Source of the DNA: Actinomycetes bacterium
GTDB lineage: Bacteria; Actinomycetota; Thermoleophilia; BMS3ABIN01
DNA: 10,855 bases
Assembly (NCBI GenBank): GCA_021787775.1
Contig: JAJYLK010000015.1
Span: 1-10,855 of the forward strand
Direction of reading: 5' to 3'
Shown: piece after piece, positions 1-6,579 of the stretch
Layout: every line of letters begins with the position of its first letter
Position numbering within the stretch: the first letter of the stretch is position 1
Program-made: the position numbers and the translations under genes
Notes under the pieces: model-generated
Databases searched by the model: none
What the model was told of the DNA's origin: nothing
The model's input: the letters and a program-made list of their open reading frames with translations, nothing else

Positions 1-642
1 GTGGAACCGGATTTTCTGGAGCCGCTGGCAGAACGGGCTCAGACCACCCCCGGGGCAGGCATTTTCGGCGGCAAGATCTTCTACGCCGAGCCGCCTGACC
101 GGCTCTGGTTCGCCGGCGGACGCATCGACCGCCGGCGCGGCCTGACTACGCACATCGGCCAGGATCTGCCTGATTCGCCAGCCTTCGACCGACCCGGGAA
201 GGTTGACTACATCACCGGCTGCCTGCTGCTGGCGCCCGCTTCCCTTTATGAAAAGCTGGGCCTGCTGGACGAGCGCTATTTCATGTACGCCGAAGAGGTC
301 GATCTTTGCCTGCGGGCGCGGCGGGCCGGCCTGGTTTCCTTTTATGAGCCACGCTCGGTCATCCATCATCGCGTCTCGCGGTCGATGGGCGGCGCTTACA
401 GGCCGCTCTACTCCTACTATCAGGTGCGCAACCTGCTGGAAGCCTACCGCCAGCACCTGGACTGCGGAAGGCTGTCCCTGCCGATGCTCAGGCTGGCGTG
501 GCATCTGGCAGGGTATCAGGGCTACATCGCGCTAAGGGCGCATCGCGGCGCGGCAGGTCCGTACCTCGCGGCCCTGTTCACGGGATGGCTGGATTTCCTC
601 CGCGGAAGATTCGGCGCGAATCGCCACGCGTGGTTGGCATGA
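1..642 (+). CDS. GT2-family glycosyltransferase (rhamnosyltransferase-like), 5' end cut by window
   Basis: C-terminal 213 residues of a GT-A-fold family 2 glycosyltransferase of the WbbL/RfbF rhamnosyltransferase type, which transfers a nucleotide-activated sugar to a growing glycan at the inner face of the membrane. Visible landmarks are a T-G-C-L-L-L segment at about residues 72-77 and an acidic A-E-E-V-D motif at 97-101, the place where this family carries its catalytic-base region, followed by an L-C-L-R-A-R-R-A-G helix and an H-H motif. A Y-Y-x-x-R-N stretch further on is also typical. The N-terminal nucleotide-binding half with the DxD motif lies upstream of the window. The GTG at base 1 is an internal valine: the text reads like the segment just after the DxD strand, so it is not a start. 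The stop TGA overlaps the ATG of the next gene (ATGA), implying translational coupling. The exact sugar and acceptor cannot be read from the sequence. Confidence 0.9.
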   Translation: MEPDFLEPLAERAQTTPGAGIFGGKIFYAEPPDRLWFAGGRIDRRRGLTTHIGQDLPDSPAFDRPGKVDYITGCLLLAPASLYEKLGLLDERYFMYAEEVDLCLRARRAGLVSFYEPRSVIHHRVSRSMGGAYRPLYSYYQVRNLLEAYRQHLDCGRLSLPMLRLAWHLAGYQGYIALRAHRGAAGPYLAALFTGWLDFLRGRFGANRHAWLA

Positions 643-1880
643 GCGCCCGCGAGTTTTCGCCTCCCGCTAACCGTTTGAAACTTCTCATGCTCGCTCCGGT
701 AGTGCCTTTTCCTCCCGATGCGGGGCTTAAAGTCCGCGTATTCAACCTTGCAAAAGAGCTGGCCGGGAGACATGAAGTCCATCTGTTCTGTCTTGGGCGT
801 GACATGACCGATCCGTCAGCGGCGGCGGCAATACGGGATGCTGGCATCACTCTGACGGTTATCAAAAAACCGCCGGTTGGCCTGATGGAGAAGGTGGCGG
901 TATATCTGGACCGTCTCGTTCATGGAGTGCCTGAACCATATATCCTTTCCTGGGAACGGACGATCTTCCGCGAGTTGATGGCGATTGATCCGGCCGGCTT
1001 TGATGCCGTCATCGCCGAGCATCTGTTCATGGCGCGGTATGCCACCCGGTTGAATATGGTGAAGGTCATTACGGAGCATAATGTCGAGGGTGATCTGGCG
1101 ATTCAACTTGCGAAGGCGCTGCCTCCCGTCACCCGCTGGCTCAGGAAAGCCGAAGCCGCCTGGATCACGCATTACGAGAAAAGAATGTTGCGTTTTTTTA
1201 GCGCGGTGATTGCCGTCAGTGAACCGGACCGGCTGGCGCTGCAGGCAATGAGCGAAGCGCCCGTGACCACTGTGGGCAACGGCGTGGACTGCGCACGCTT
1301 CACCAGCGCATTCGAGGCGCCGCATCCGGCGGAGCTGCGGCTACTGTTCCTTGGGCTGCTGAGCTACCAGCCCAACGAGGAAGCGGTCGAGTGGTTCACG
1401 CGCAAAGTGCTGCCGCTGATCAGGACGAACTTTCCGGAGGCTGTCCTGACGATCGCCGGCGCCGAGCCATCCGCGCGTGTGCTGTCACTGGATAACGGCG
1501 ACAGCGTCCGCGTCACCGGTCCGGTTTCCGATGTTCTGCCGAGTTACCGGGACAGTTCGCTGATGGTGGTGCCGTTGCTTCAGGGGGGCGGCTCGAGGCT
1601 GAAGGTCCTGGAAGCGTTTGCTGCCGGAGTCCCGGTTGTTTCCACAAGCAAGGGAGCCGAAGGATTGCTGGCCGAGGACGGCACACACCTGTTGATCGCT
1701 GACGCGGCGGCCGATTTTGCCGCCGCGGTTAGCAGGCTGCTGGAGGATGAGGAGCTCTACATGCGGTTGCGCAGGAACGCCCGTAAGCTCGTGGAATCAC
1801 GCTATGATTGGCCGATCCTGGCTGCCGATCTGGAGACGGTGCTGCGGGGGGTTGTTGAGGATCAGGGAAAGCTGAATTGA
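639..1880 (+). CDS. GT-B (GT4-like) glycosyltransferase, Stp1/TIGR03087-like
   Basis: A 413-residue GT-B glycosyltransferase. The N-terminal Rossmann domain opens with L-x-L-A-P-V-V-P-F-P-P-D-A-G, and T-E-H-N-V-E-G follows mid-domain. The C-terminal nucleotide-sugar domain carries F-L-G-x-L-x-Y-x-P-N and the G-G-G-S-R-L-K-x-L-E motif (G316-E325). Only the second glutamate of the usual EX7E pair is present, with glycine at the first position. That is the normal form in the sugar transferases grouped as Stp1 (PEP-CTERM/EpsH1-associated), which this resembles by motif. The start at 639 is chosen because it overlaps the upstream stop by 4 bases and avoids a deep overlap from an ATG at 498. No clear ribosome site precedes it, which fits coupling. 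An in-frame TTG at 675 (reading M-K-L-L-M-L-A-P) is a reasonable alternative. Donor and acceptor are unknown. Confidence 0.88.
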   Translation: MSAREFSPPANRLKLLMLAPVVPFPPDAGLKVRVFNLAKELAGRHEVHLFCLGRDMTDPSAAAAIRDAGITLTVIKKPPVGLMEKVAVYLDRLVHGVPEPYILSWERTIFRELMAIDPAGFDAVIAEHLFMARYATRLNMVKVITEHNVEGDLAIQLAKALPPVTRWLRKAEAAWITHYEKRMLRFFSAVIAVSEPDRLALQAMSEAPVTTVGNGVDCARFTSAFEAPHPAELRLLFLGLLSYQPNEEAVEWFTRKVLPLIRTNFPEAVLTIAGAEPSARVLSLDNGDSVRVTGPVSDVLPSYRDSSLMVVPLLQGGGSRLKVLEAFAAGVPVVSTSKGAEGLLAEDGTHLLIADAAADFAAAVSRLLEDEELYMRLRRNARKLVESRYDWPILAADLETVLRGVVEDQGKLN

Positions 1881-1883
1881 GGA

Positions 1884-3017
1884 ATGCAGCATAATAAACC
1901 AAAGATATGGATTGTAGTCTTTACGGGCAATACCGGCCTGACTCATTACAGCTATTGTCTGGCATCAGCTTTGCAGGAGGCGGGACACGAAGTCTCGCTG
2001 GTGACGAACGAAAACTATGATCTCGGTGGGCTGGGGGCCGCTTTCCCCGTCATCCGTCTCTTCGGTCGCACCCGCCGCTACCTGCTGGACCTGTTGCGGT
2101 TCTGGCGGCTCTTCCGGCTGGAGCGGCCGGCCATCGTCCATTACCAGGGGCCGCTGAAGTACCCGCTGGCGGAGCTGCCCCTGCTGGCGTTGCAGCGGTA
2201 TTCAGGGGCGGGCCTGGTCTACACTGCTCATGACTGGCTGCCGCACCATCGCCGATTTTATCATTCAGTTCTTTACCGCCGGTACTACCGCCAGTTTGAT
2301 TGTGTCATCGTCCACTCCGGCGCCGGGCGTGCGTTTCTCGCAAACCGGATGGGGTTGCAACCGGATCGCCTTGCCGTGATCCCGCATGGCAGCTACGGTT
2401 TTTTCAACACCGACCCGGATATGACCGCGGAACGGGCCCGGCAGCGGCTGGGCCTGGACGGACGGCGGTTCTGGTTCCTGTTTTTCGGACATATCGCGCC
2501 GCATAAAGGGCTGACTGACGCGCTCGAAGCGCTGGCAGCGATTCCCGATAGCGGGGGAGCGGTCCCCGTAGGCCTGCTTGTCGCGGGAGACCCGGGAGGA
2601 TGGAGCATGGAGCCGTACAGCCAGCTCATCGACCGGCTGCAGTTGGCGGAACGGGTCGATCTGCGGATCGGCCATATTCCTTTTGATGATGTGCAGCTTT
2701 ATGTCAAGGCAGCCGACGCGATGCTGCTGCCATACCGCGAATCTTCCACCAGCGGCGTGGCGCACGTGGCGCTTGGCTTTGCTAAGCCGGTTGTGGCGAC
2801 TGATGTGGGGGGGATGGCTGACACCATTGAGGATGGGAAGACTGGTCTGCTCACACCGCCCGGTGACGTTGAGGCGCTGGCAGCGGCGATGCGGGTGCTG
2901 GCGCGTGATGAAGAGTGCCGGCGGTCCCTGGCCAGGGGTTGGGAGAAAACGCATGAACGATTTTCATGGGATCGTATCGCTGGCCTGACAAAAGATGTCT
3001 ATGCGTCAATCTGGTGA
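1884..3017 (+). CDS. GT-B (GT4-like) glycosyltransferase with incomplete EX7E
   Basis: A 377-residue two-domain GT-B enzyme. The N-terminal domain has a glycine-containing loop (T-G-N-T-G-L-T-H-Y-S) and a T-A-H-D-W-L-P segment. The C-terminal donor-binding domain carries F-F-G-H-I-A-P-H-K-G, with K208-G209 at the place where GT4 enzymes contact the nucleotide diphosphate. It then has P-Y-R-E-S-S-T-S-G-V-A-H, followed by K-P-V-V-A-T-D-V-G-G. E286 fits the first glutamate of EX7E, but the second position is H294. An S-G-V version of this loop occurs in a recognisable branch of GT4, so this is probably a subfamily trait and not inactivation. The ATG lies 3 bases after the previous stop, with a GAGG only 1 base upstream, so translation is probably coupled. 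Likely adds one sugar of the repeat unit. Specificity cannot be read. Confidence 0.87.
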   Translation: MQHNKPKIWIVVFTGNTGLTHYSYCLASALQEAGHEVSLVTNENYDLGGLGAAFPVIRLFGRTRRYLLDLLRFWRLFRLERPAIVHYQGPLKYPLAELPLLALQRYSGAGLVYTAHDWLPHHRRFYHSVLYRRYYRQFDCVIVHSGAGRAFLANRMGLQPDRLAVIPHGSYGFFNTDPDMTAERARQRLGLDGRRFWFLFFGHIAPHKGLTDALEALAAIPDSGGAVPVGLLVAGDPGGWSMEPYSQLIDRLQLAERVDLRIGHIPFDDVQLYVKAADAMLLPYRESSTSGVAHVALGFAKPVVATDVGGMADTIEDGKTGLLTPPGDVEALAAAMRVLARDEECRRSLARGWEKTHERFSWDRIAGLTKDVYASIW

Positions 3018-3062
3018 TGGACCTCAGATAGCCGAACAACCTGGGAGGAGTGATCCGGGACA

Positions 3063-4112
3063 ATGAAGATTTTGATGCTCGTTAACTGGCCGATACATTA
3101 CCTGTCGCGGGACAGGGTCGATATCCAGCCTCCTGACAAGCAGTTGAGCGGTCAGTCTTACTGGTTCTTTCGACACTGGCCTGAAGCCGGCGCTGAGGTC
3201 CACGTGCTCGATGTTTCCCGGGTGCCATGGGTGTACACGCTGGAAAAGAAGGTAATCCGGTTCTACGTGCTTCAGTCGTTGCGGGCGATGGTGCGCGCCA
3301 ATGATTATGACCTGATAATTTCACATGGCGCCCAGAGCGGCGTCGTGCTGGCGGCGTTCAGGCGGCTGGTTGGCCGCAAAATGCCGCCTCATATCATCAT
3401 CGATGTCGGCTGCTTCAACGGCGGCCGGGAGCGTCGCCTGGAGCTTGCGCCGATTTGTTACGCTGCCCGTTCGCTGGCCGGCGTCATCTATCATGCATCG
3501 GTTCAGCGGGAATACTACCAGCGGAATATGCCATGGCTGCCGGTCCGGTTCGTGCGATTCGGCGTCGATGATGAGTTCTTTCAACCGCTCGGTCTCGAGA
3601 CTGAGGATTATATCGTGGCGGCTGGCATTTACCAGCGGGATTATCAAACTTTGTTGAAGGCCTGGAGTATGTTGCCTGCCGGGAAGATGCGCCTGAAGAT
3701 CCTGGGTGTGAAAAAAATCCAGGGCGAGTTGCCGGCCGGTGTTGAGCTAATCGACTGGCTTTCAATCGACGCTTTCAAGGAGGAGATCGGCCGCTCCCGG
3801 TTCGTGGTGCTGCCACTTAACTACCGCAGGTATGCTTACGGTCAAATGTCGCTGCTGCAATCGATGGCGATGGCCAAACCTGTGCTGGTCAGCCGGGTTC
3901 CGAGCATGGTCGACTATGTGACTGATGACGTTGACGCTCTCTTCGCAGAGCCTGGAGATGCCGGCGACATGGCACGCAAGCTGAAGCTGCTCTGGGATGA
4001 TCCAGCCCTGGCAGCGAGCTTGGGAGCGGCAGCCCGGTCGACCGCTGAAAGGCTCAACGAGGCCGGCATGGCCGCCGGCATCCATGCGTTTATCCGCGAG
4101 ATCGTCAGATAA
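3063..4112 (+). CDS. GT-B (GT4-like) glycosyltransferase, divergent
   Basis: A 349-residue protein with the two-domain pattern of GT-B glycosyltransferases. It begins M-K-I-L-M-L-V-N-W-P. An I-I-x-H-G-A-Q-S-G segment sits near the end of the N-terminal sheet. A G-x-Y-Q-R-D-Y-x-T-L-L-K-A stretch (R192-D193-Y194) opens the C-terminal donor domain. The donor-site loop reads Y-G-Q-M-S-L-L-Q-S-M-A-M-A-K-P-V. Here Q266 stands where GT4 enzymes have the second EX7E glutamate, and the first is also missing. Related capsule enzymes use similar loops, so activity is plausible but less certain than for its neighbours. A GGGAGGAG at 3043-3050 lies 12 bases before the ATG, somewhat far, and GGGA at 3057-3060 is closer. 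It sits 45 bases after the upstream gene and is followed by the largest gap in the window, so it may end the first transcription unit. Confidence 0.82.
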   Translation: MKILMLVNWPIHYLSRDRVDIQPPDKQLSGQSYWFFRHWPEAGAEVHVLDVSRVPWVYTLEKKVIRFYVLQSLRAMVRANDYDLIISHGAQSGVVLAAFRRLVGRKMPPHIIIDVGCFNGGRERRLELAPICYAARSLAGVIYHASVQREYYQRNMPWLPVRFVRFGVDDEFFQPLGLETEDYIVAAGIYQRDYQTLLKAWSMLPAGKMRLKILGVKKIQGELPAGVELIDWLSIDAFKEEIGRSRFVVLPLNYRRYAYGQMSLLQSMAMAKPVLVSRVPSMVDYVTDDVDALFAEPGDAGDMARKLKLLWDDPALAASLGAAARSTAERLNEAGMAAGIHAFIREIVR

Positions 4113-4226
4113 AGCGGCGGATATGTTTCAGGCAGCGCCAGGATTTTTCATTTCTGCCCCGGGTCCGTGGGAAGTTTCCCCGCGCGGCTGATATTTTCAT
4201 CTGGCATATCGCTGGCCATTATATCT

Positions 4227-4235
4227 TGCTAGAAT
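4227..4235 (+). promoter_or_regulatory. candidate extended -10 promoter for the 4343-10156 unit
   Basis: TGCTAGAAT matches the extended -10 form TGn plus TATAAT with one mismatch in the hexamer. No -35 resembling TTGACA lies 16-18 bases upstream, which extended -10 promoters tolerate. Transcription would start about 7 bases downstream, near 4242, exactly where an inverted repeat begins. It lies in the A/T-richest part of the 230-base gap, with a loose direct repeat (CTGGCATATC at 4201, CTGGCCATTATATC at 4212) overlapping its upstream side that could be an operator. The assignment assumes a housekeeping-type sigma factor and is by eye. Confidence 0.42.
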
Positions 4236-4241
4236 TTGCAG

Positions 4242-4326
4242 AGAGACTGCCGCTGGCGGCTTTTTTCGGTAGGAAGAGTCGTTCGGAAGCCGGGAGTCTC
4301 TGACCCCGTGACGGATGTTCAATCCG
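4242..4326 (+). promoter_or_regulatory. candidate structured 5' leader (inverted repeat plus hairpins)
   Basis: AGAGACT at 4242-4248 is perfectly complementary to AGTCTCT at 4295-4301, which would close a domain of about 60 nt. Inside it, GCCG-CTGG-CGGC (4249-4260) forms a short hairpin followed by six T. After it, CGGAT-GTTCA-ATCCG (4312-4326) forms a 5-bp hairpin that ends 2 bases before the AAGGA ribosome site (4329-4333) of the gene starting at 4343. The arrangement of closing helix, inner hairpin with a U run, then a hairpin next to the ribosome site could allow control of transcription or translation of the downstream operon. I do not recognise a known riboswitch class, and the conserved core of the c-di-GMP-I (GEMM) aptamer is absent. 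Confidence 0.35.
4249..4266 (+). terminator. weak intrinsic-terminator-like hairpin or attenuator
   Basis: A 4-bp all-GC stem with a four-base loop (GCCG-CTGG-CGGC) is followed directly by TTTTTT. The stem is short for an efficient terminator. It could end read-through from the gene stopping at 4112, or act as an attenuator if transcription starts near 4242, since pairing of the flanking AGAGACT/AGTCTCT arms would change its context. Confidence 0.3.
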
Positions 4327-4342
4327 AAAAGGATAACTTTCT

Positions 4343-5572
4343 TTGAAAGTCCTTCAGATAAATAAGTTCTGGCGCGTGCGCGGCGGCAGCGAACGTTACG
4401 TGTTCGAACTGTCGCGGCTGCTTCAGGAGCATGGTCATGAGACCATCCCCTTCGCGATGCGTGATCCGGCCAACGAGCCCAGTCCATATTCGTCGCTGTT
4501 CGTCTCGCCGGTGGAGCTCTCTGACCCTTACCGCCTCGGCCTCATGCAGCGGCTGGGCACGGCGGCGCGCATCCTGCGTTCGCGGGAAGCCGGGCGCAAC
4601 ATGACGGTGCTGGCCGATCTGACGCACCCAGACGTCGCCCACTGCCACAACATCTATCATCATCTCTCGCCTTCGATCCTGCCACCGCTTCAGAAGCGGG
4701 GGATAGGCATCGTCATGACGCTGCACGACTACAAGCTCATGTGTCCGGCGCTGCGCTTCTTCAACGGCGGCGGCGTTTGCGAGCGCTGCCGGCCGCTGCA
4801 TTACGGCAGCTGCTTCTCGGGCAAGTGCGTGAAGGGCTCGCGCGCCGCCAGCCTGCTGTGCGCGGTGGAGATGTTCTATCACGACGCTACCAGGGCCTAT
4901 ACCGGCCGGATCGACCGCTTCATCGCGCCCAGCCGTTTTATGGCCGACAAGTTGCTGGAGCAGGATGTGCCGCCGGAAAAGGTAGTCGTCATCCCCAATT
5001 TCATCGACACTGCCAGCTGGCAGCCGGGGGAAGGCGAACGCGACTATGTATTGTTTGCGGGCAGGATGTCGCTGGAGAAGGGCGTCGAGACCCTGATTCG
5101 GGCAATGGCGAAGCTTCCCGACATTCCGCTGAAGATCGCCGGCACCGGTCTGCTGGAACGCGAATACCGCACGATTGCCCACGAGCTGGGCGCCTGCAAT
5201 ATCGAGTTCCTTGGCTTCCGGTCCGAGAAGGAGGTGCGCCGCCTGACGCAGGGCGCCCGTTTTTCCGTCGTGCCGTCGGAGTGGTACGAGAATGCGCCCA
5301 TGACCATCCTGGAATCATTCGCCTGCGGTACGCCGGTAGTGGGGGCGCGCATCGGGGGCATTCCGGAGCTGGTTCGCGAGGGGCAGACCGGCATGCTGTT
5401 CGAGCCGGGCGACATCGCCGGCCTGCGGCGCGTGATTGAGTCGCTCTGGGACCGCGGCGGGCCGTGTGCGCAGATGGGCACTGCCGCCCGCCAGCTGGCG
5501 GAAGATGAGTATTCGCCGGCGACCCACTATGATAAAATTTTAGATGTCTATCAACAGGTAAAGAGGACTTAA
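4343..5572 (+). CDS. GT4 glycosyltransferase with cysteine-rich insert
   Basis: A 409-residue retaining GT-B enzyme, family GT4. The N-terminus M-K-V-L-Q-I-N-K-F-W-x-x-x-G-G-S-E carries the acceptor-side glycine loop. The donor domain has F-A-G-R-M-S-L-E-K-G (R241, K246), which contacts the nucleotide phosphates, and a complete EX7E motif (E316 and E324) in E-N-A-P-M-T-I-L-E. A G-T-P-V-V-G-A-R-I-G-G-I-P-E segment follows. Between T-L-H-D-Y-K-L-M and the helix after it lies a cysteine cluster, C134, C146-x-x-C149, C157 and C162. This is seen in many members of one GT4 branch and may bind metal or form disulfides. The start is TTG at 4343, supported by AAGGA at 4329-4333 and by the conserved M-K-V-L-Q-I-N opening. 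It is probably first in the unit running to 10156. Confidence 0.92.
   Translation: MKVLQINKFWRVRGGSERYVFELSRLLQEHGHETIPFAMRDPANEPSPYSSLFVSPVELSDPYRLGLMQRLGTAARILRSREAGRNMTVLADLTHPDVAHCHNIYHHLSPSILPPLQKRGIGIVMTLHDYKLMCPALRFFNGGGVCERCRPLHYGSCFSGKCVKGSRAASLLCAVEMFYHDATRAYTGRIDRFIAPSRFMADKLLEQDVPPEKVVVIPNFIDTASWQPGEGERDYVLFAGRMSLEKGVETLIRAMAKLPDIPLKIAGTGLLEREYRTIAHELGACNIEFLGFRSEKEVRRLTQGARFSVVPSEWYENAPMTILESFACGTPVVGARIGGIPELVREGQTGMLFEPGDIAGLRRVIESLWDRGGPCAQMGTAARQLAEDEYSPATHYDKILDVYQQVKRT
5562..5567 (+). promoter_or_regulatory. ribosome binding site deciding the radical SAM start
   Basis: AGAGGA lies at the very end of the preceding glycosyltransferase gene. It is 6 bases upstream of ATC 5574, an ideal spacing, and too far from the ATG at 5634 to serve it. 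This supports initiation at ATC 5574. Confidence 0.5.
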
Positions 5573-5573
5573 G

Positions 5574-6572
5574 ATCAAACTCCCTTACGATGCAGTCATT
5601 GCGGTCACCTACCGCTGCAACGCGCGCTGCCTGATGTGCAACATCTGGCAGACCGAGGACGCCGGGGACCTCGACGCCGCGCTGCTGACGAAGCTGCCGG
5701 ACACCCTGCGTTACGTCAATCTCAGCGGCGGCGAGCCGTTTCTCAGGCGCGACCTGCCGGAGCTGGTCGACGCGGTGATGGCGGCCAGCCCCAGGGCGCA
5801 GATCATCATCTCCACCAACGGCCTGGTGTCGCAGGCACGCGTGCGGGAGGCAGCCACCGGTTTCCGGCAGCGCTATGGCGACCGTGTCGGCCTCGGCATC
5901 TCGATAGACGGCATCGGCGCGACCCACGACCGTATCCGTGGCATCGACGGCGCCTTCGACCGGGCCACTGAACTGGTGAAAGCGCTCCGAAGCGATGGTA
6001 TGACAAACCTGCGCCTGGCTTTCACGGCCGTGGACGAGAACGTCCAGGATTTCTATCAGGTTTATCGCCTGTCGCAGGAGCTGGGGGTGGAGTTCACTTC
6101 GGCTGTCGCCCAGGGCTCTTCCCATTACTTTCAGAAGGACAGCACCAGCGCACTGAAGCTGGAGGAGCTGCGCGGGCAGCTGGACCGCGTCGCTGCCGGC
6201 GAGCTGTCCAGCACCTCGCCGAAGCGCTGGGCCCGCGCCTACTTCGAGCGCGGTCTTTATGACTTCGCCCGCGGGGAAGGGCGCCCGCTGGCCTGCCTGG
6301 CGGCCGATGACTTCTTTTTCATGAGCCCCGCTGGTACCATTTATGCGTGTAATGTACTGGACCTTCCCCTGGGCAATCTGCGCGATGCGAGCTTCGAGGA
6401 GATCTGGACGTCGCCCGCAGCGGTCAAGGCAAGGGAGGCCGTGGCCAGCTGCGGCATGGGCTGCTGGATGGTTTGTACCGCTCGCACGGCGATCAAGCGC
6501 AATCCGCTGCGGGTCGCCGGCTGGGTGGCGGCCGGCAAGGTGAAGGCCGCGCGCGGCAAACCGGTGCTGTGA
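5574..6572 (+). CDS. radical SAM protein with SPASM-like C-terminal domain, start codon non-canonical
   Basis: About 332 residues if read from ATC 5574. The radical SAM CX3CX2C motif (C15, C19, C22, reading C-N-A-R-C-L-M-C-N-I-W) binds the [4Fe-4S] cluster that cleaves S-adenosylmethionine. S-G-G-E-P at 51-55 contacts SAM, and G-I-S-I-D-G lies further along the barrel. The C-terminus holds C241-x12-G254-x4-C259, an exact fit to the SPASM opening CX9-15GX4C, then C293, C297 and C301 spaced CX3CX3C. With five cysteines and not seven, one auxiliary cluster is likely. The frame is open back to the stop at 5559 but contains no ATG, GTG or TTG before ATG 5634, which falls inside the CX3CX2C motif and would destroy it. 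ATC 5574 (or ATT 5598) is therefore proposed. The gene is packed between two glycosyltransferases. Its substrate is unknown: a sugar, lipid carrier or peptide modification is possible. Confidence 0.85.
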   Translation: MKLPYDAVIAVTYRCNARCLMCNIWQTEDAGDLDAALLTKLPDTLRYVNLSGGEPFLRRDLPELVDAVMAASPRAQIIISTNGLVSQARVREAATGFRQRYGDRVGLGISIDGIGATHDRIRGIDGAFDRATELVKALRSDGMTNLRLAFTAVDENVQDFYQVYRLSQELGVEFTSAVAQGSSHYFQKDSTSALKLEELRGQLDRVAAGELSSTSPKRWARAYFERGLYDFARGEGRPLACLAADDFFFMSPAGTIYACNVLDLPLGNLRDASFEEIWTSPAAVKAREAVASCGMGCWMVCTARTAIKRNPLRVAGWVAAGKVKAARGKPVL

Positions 6573-6579
6573 GGGACCG

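Noticed and set aside
1..3. GTG at the first base as a true start codon
   Set aside because: The protein begins in the middle of a GT2 domain, just past where the DxD strand should be, so the gene continues upstream of the window.
498..638. ATG at 498 as the start of the second glycosyltransferase
   Set aside because: It would overlap the previous gene by 145 bases with an Arg-rich, non-conserved extension. ATG 639 overlaps by 4 bases and sits just before the family's N-terminal motif.
4242..4326. Cyclic-di-GMP (GEMM) riboswitch before the second transcription unit
   Set aside because: The CGGTAGG segment recalled part of that aptamer, but the rest of its conserved core, including GGGACGCAAAGCC-like sequence, is absent.
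5634..5636. ATG at 5634 as the radical SAM start
   Set aside because: It falls inside the CX3CX2C cluster motif and would remove two of the three essential cysteines.
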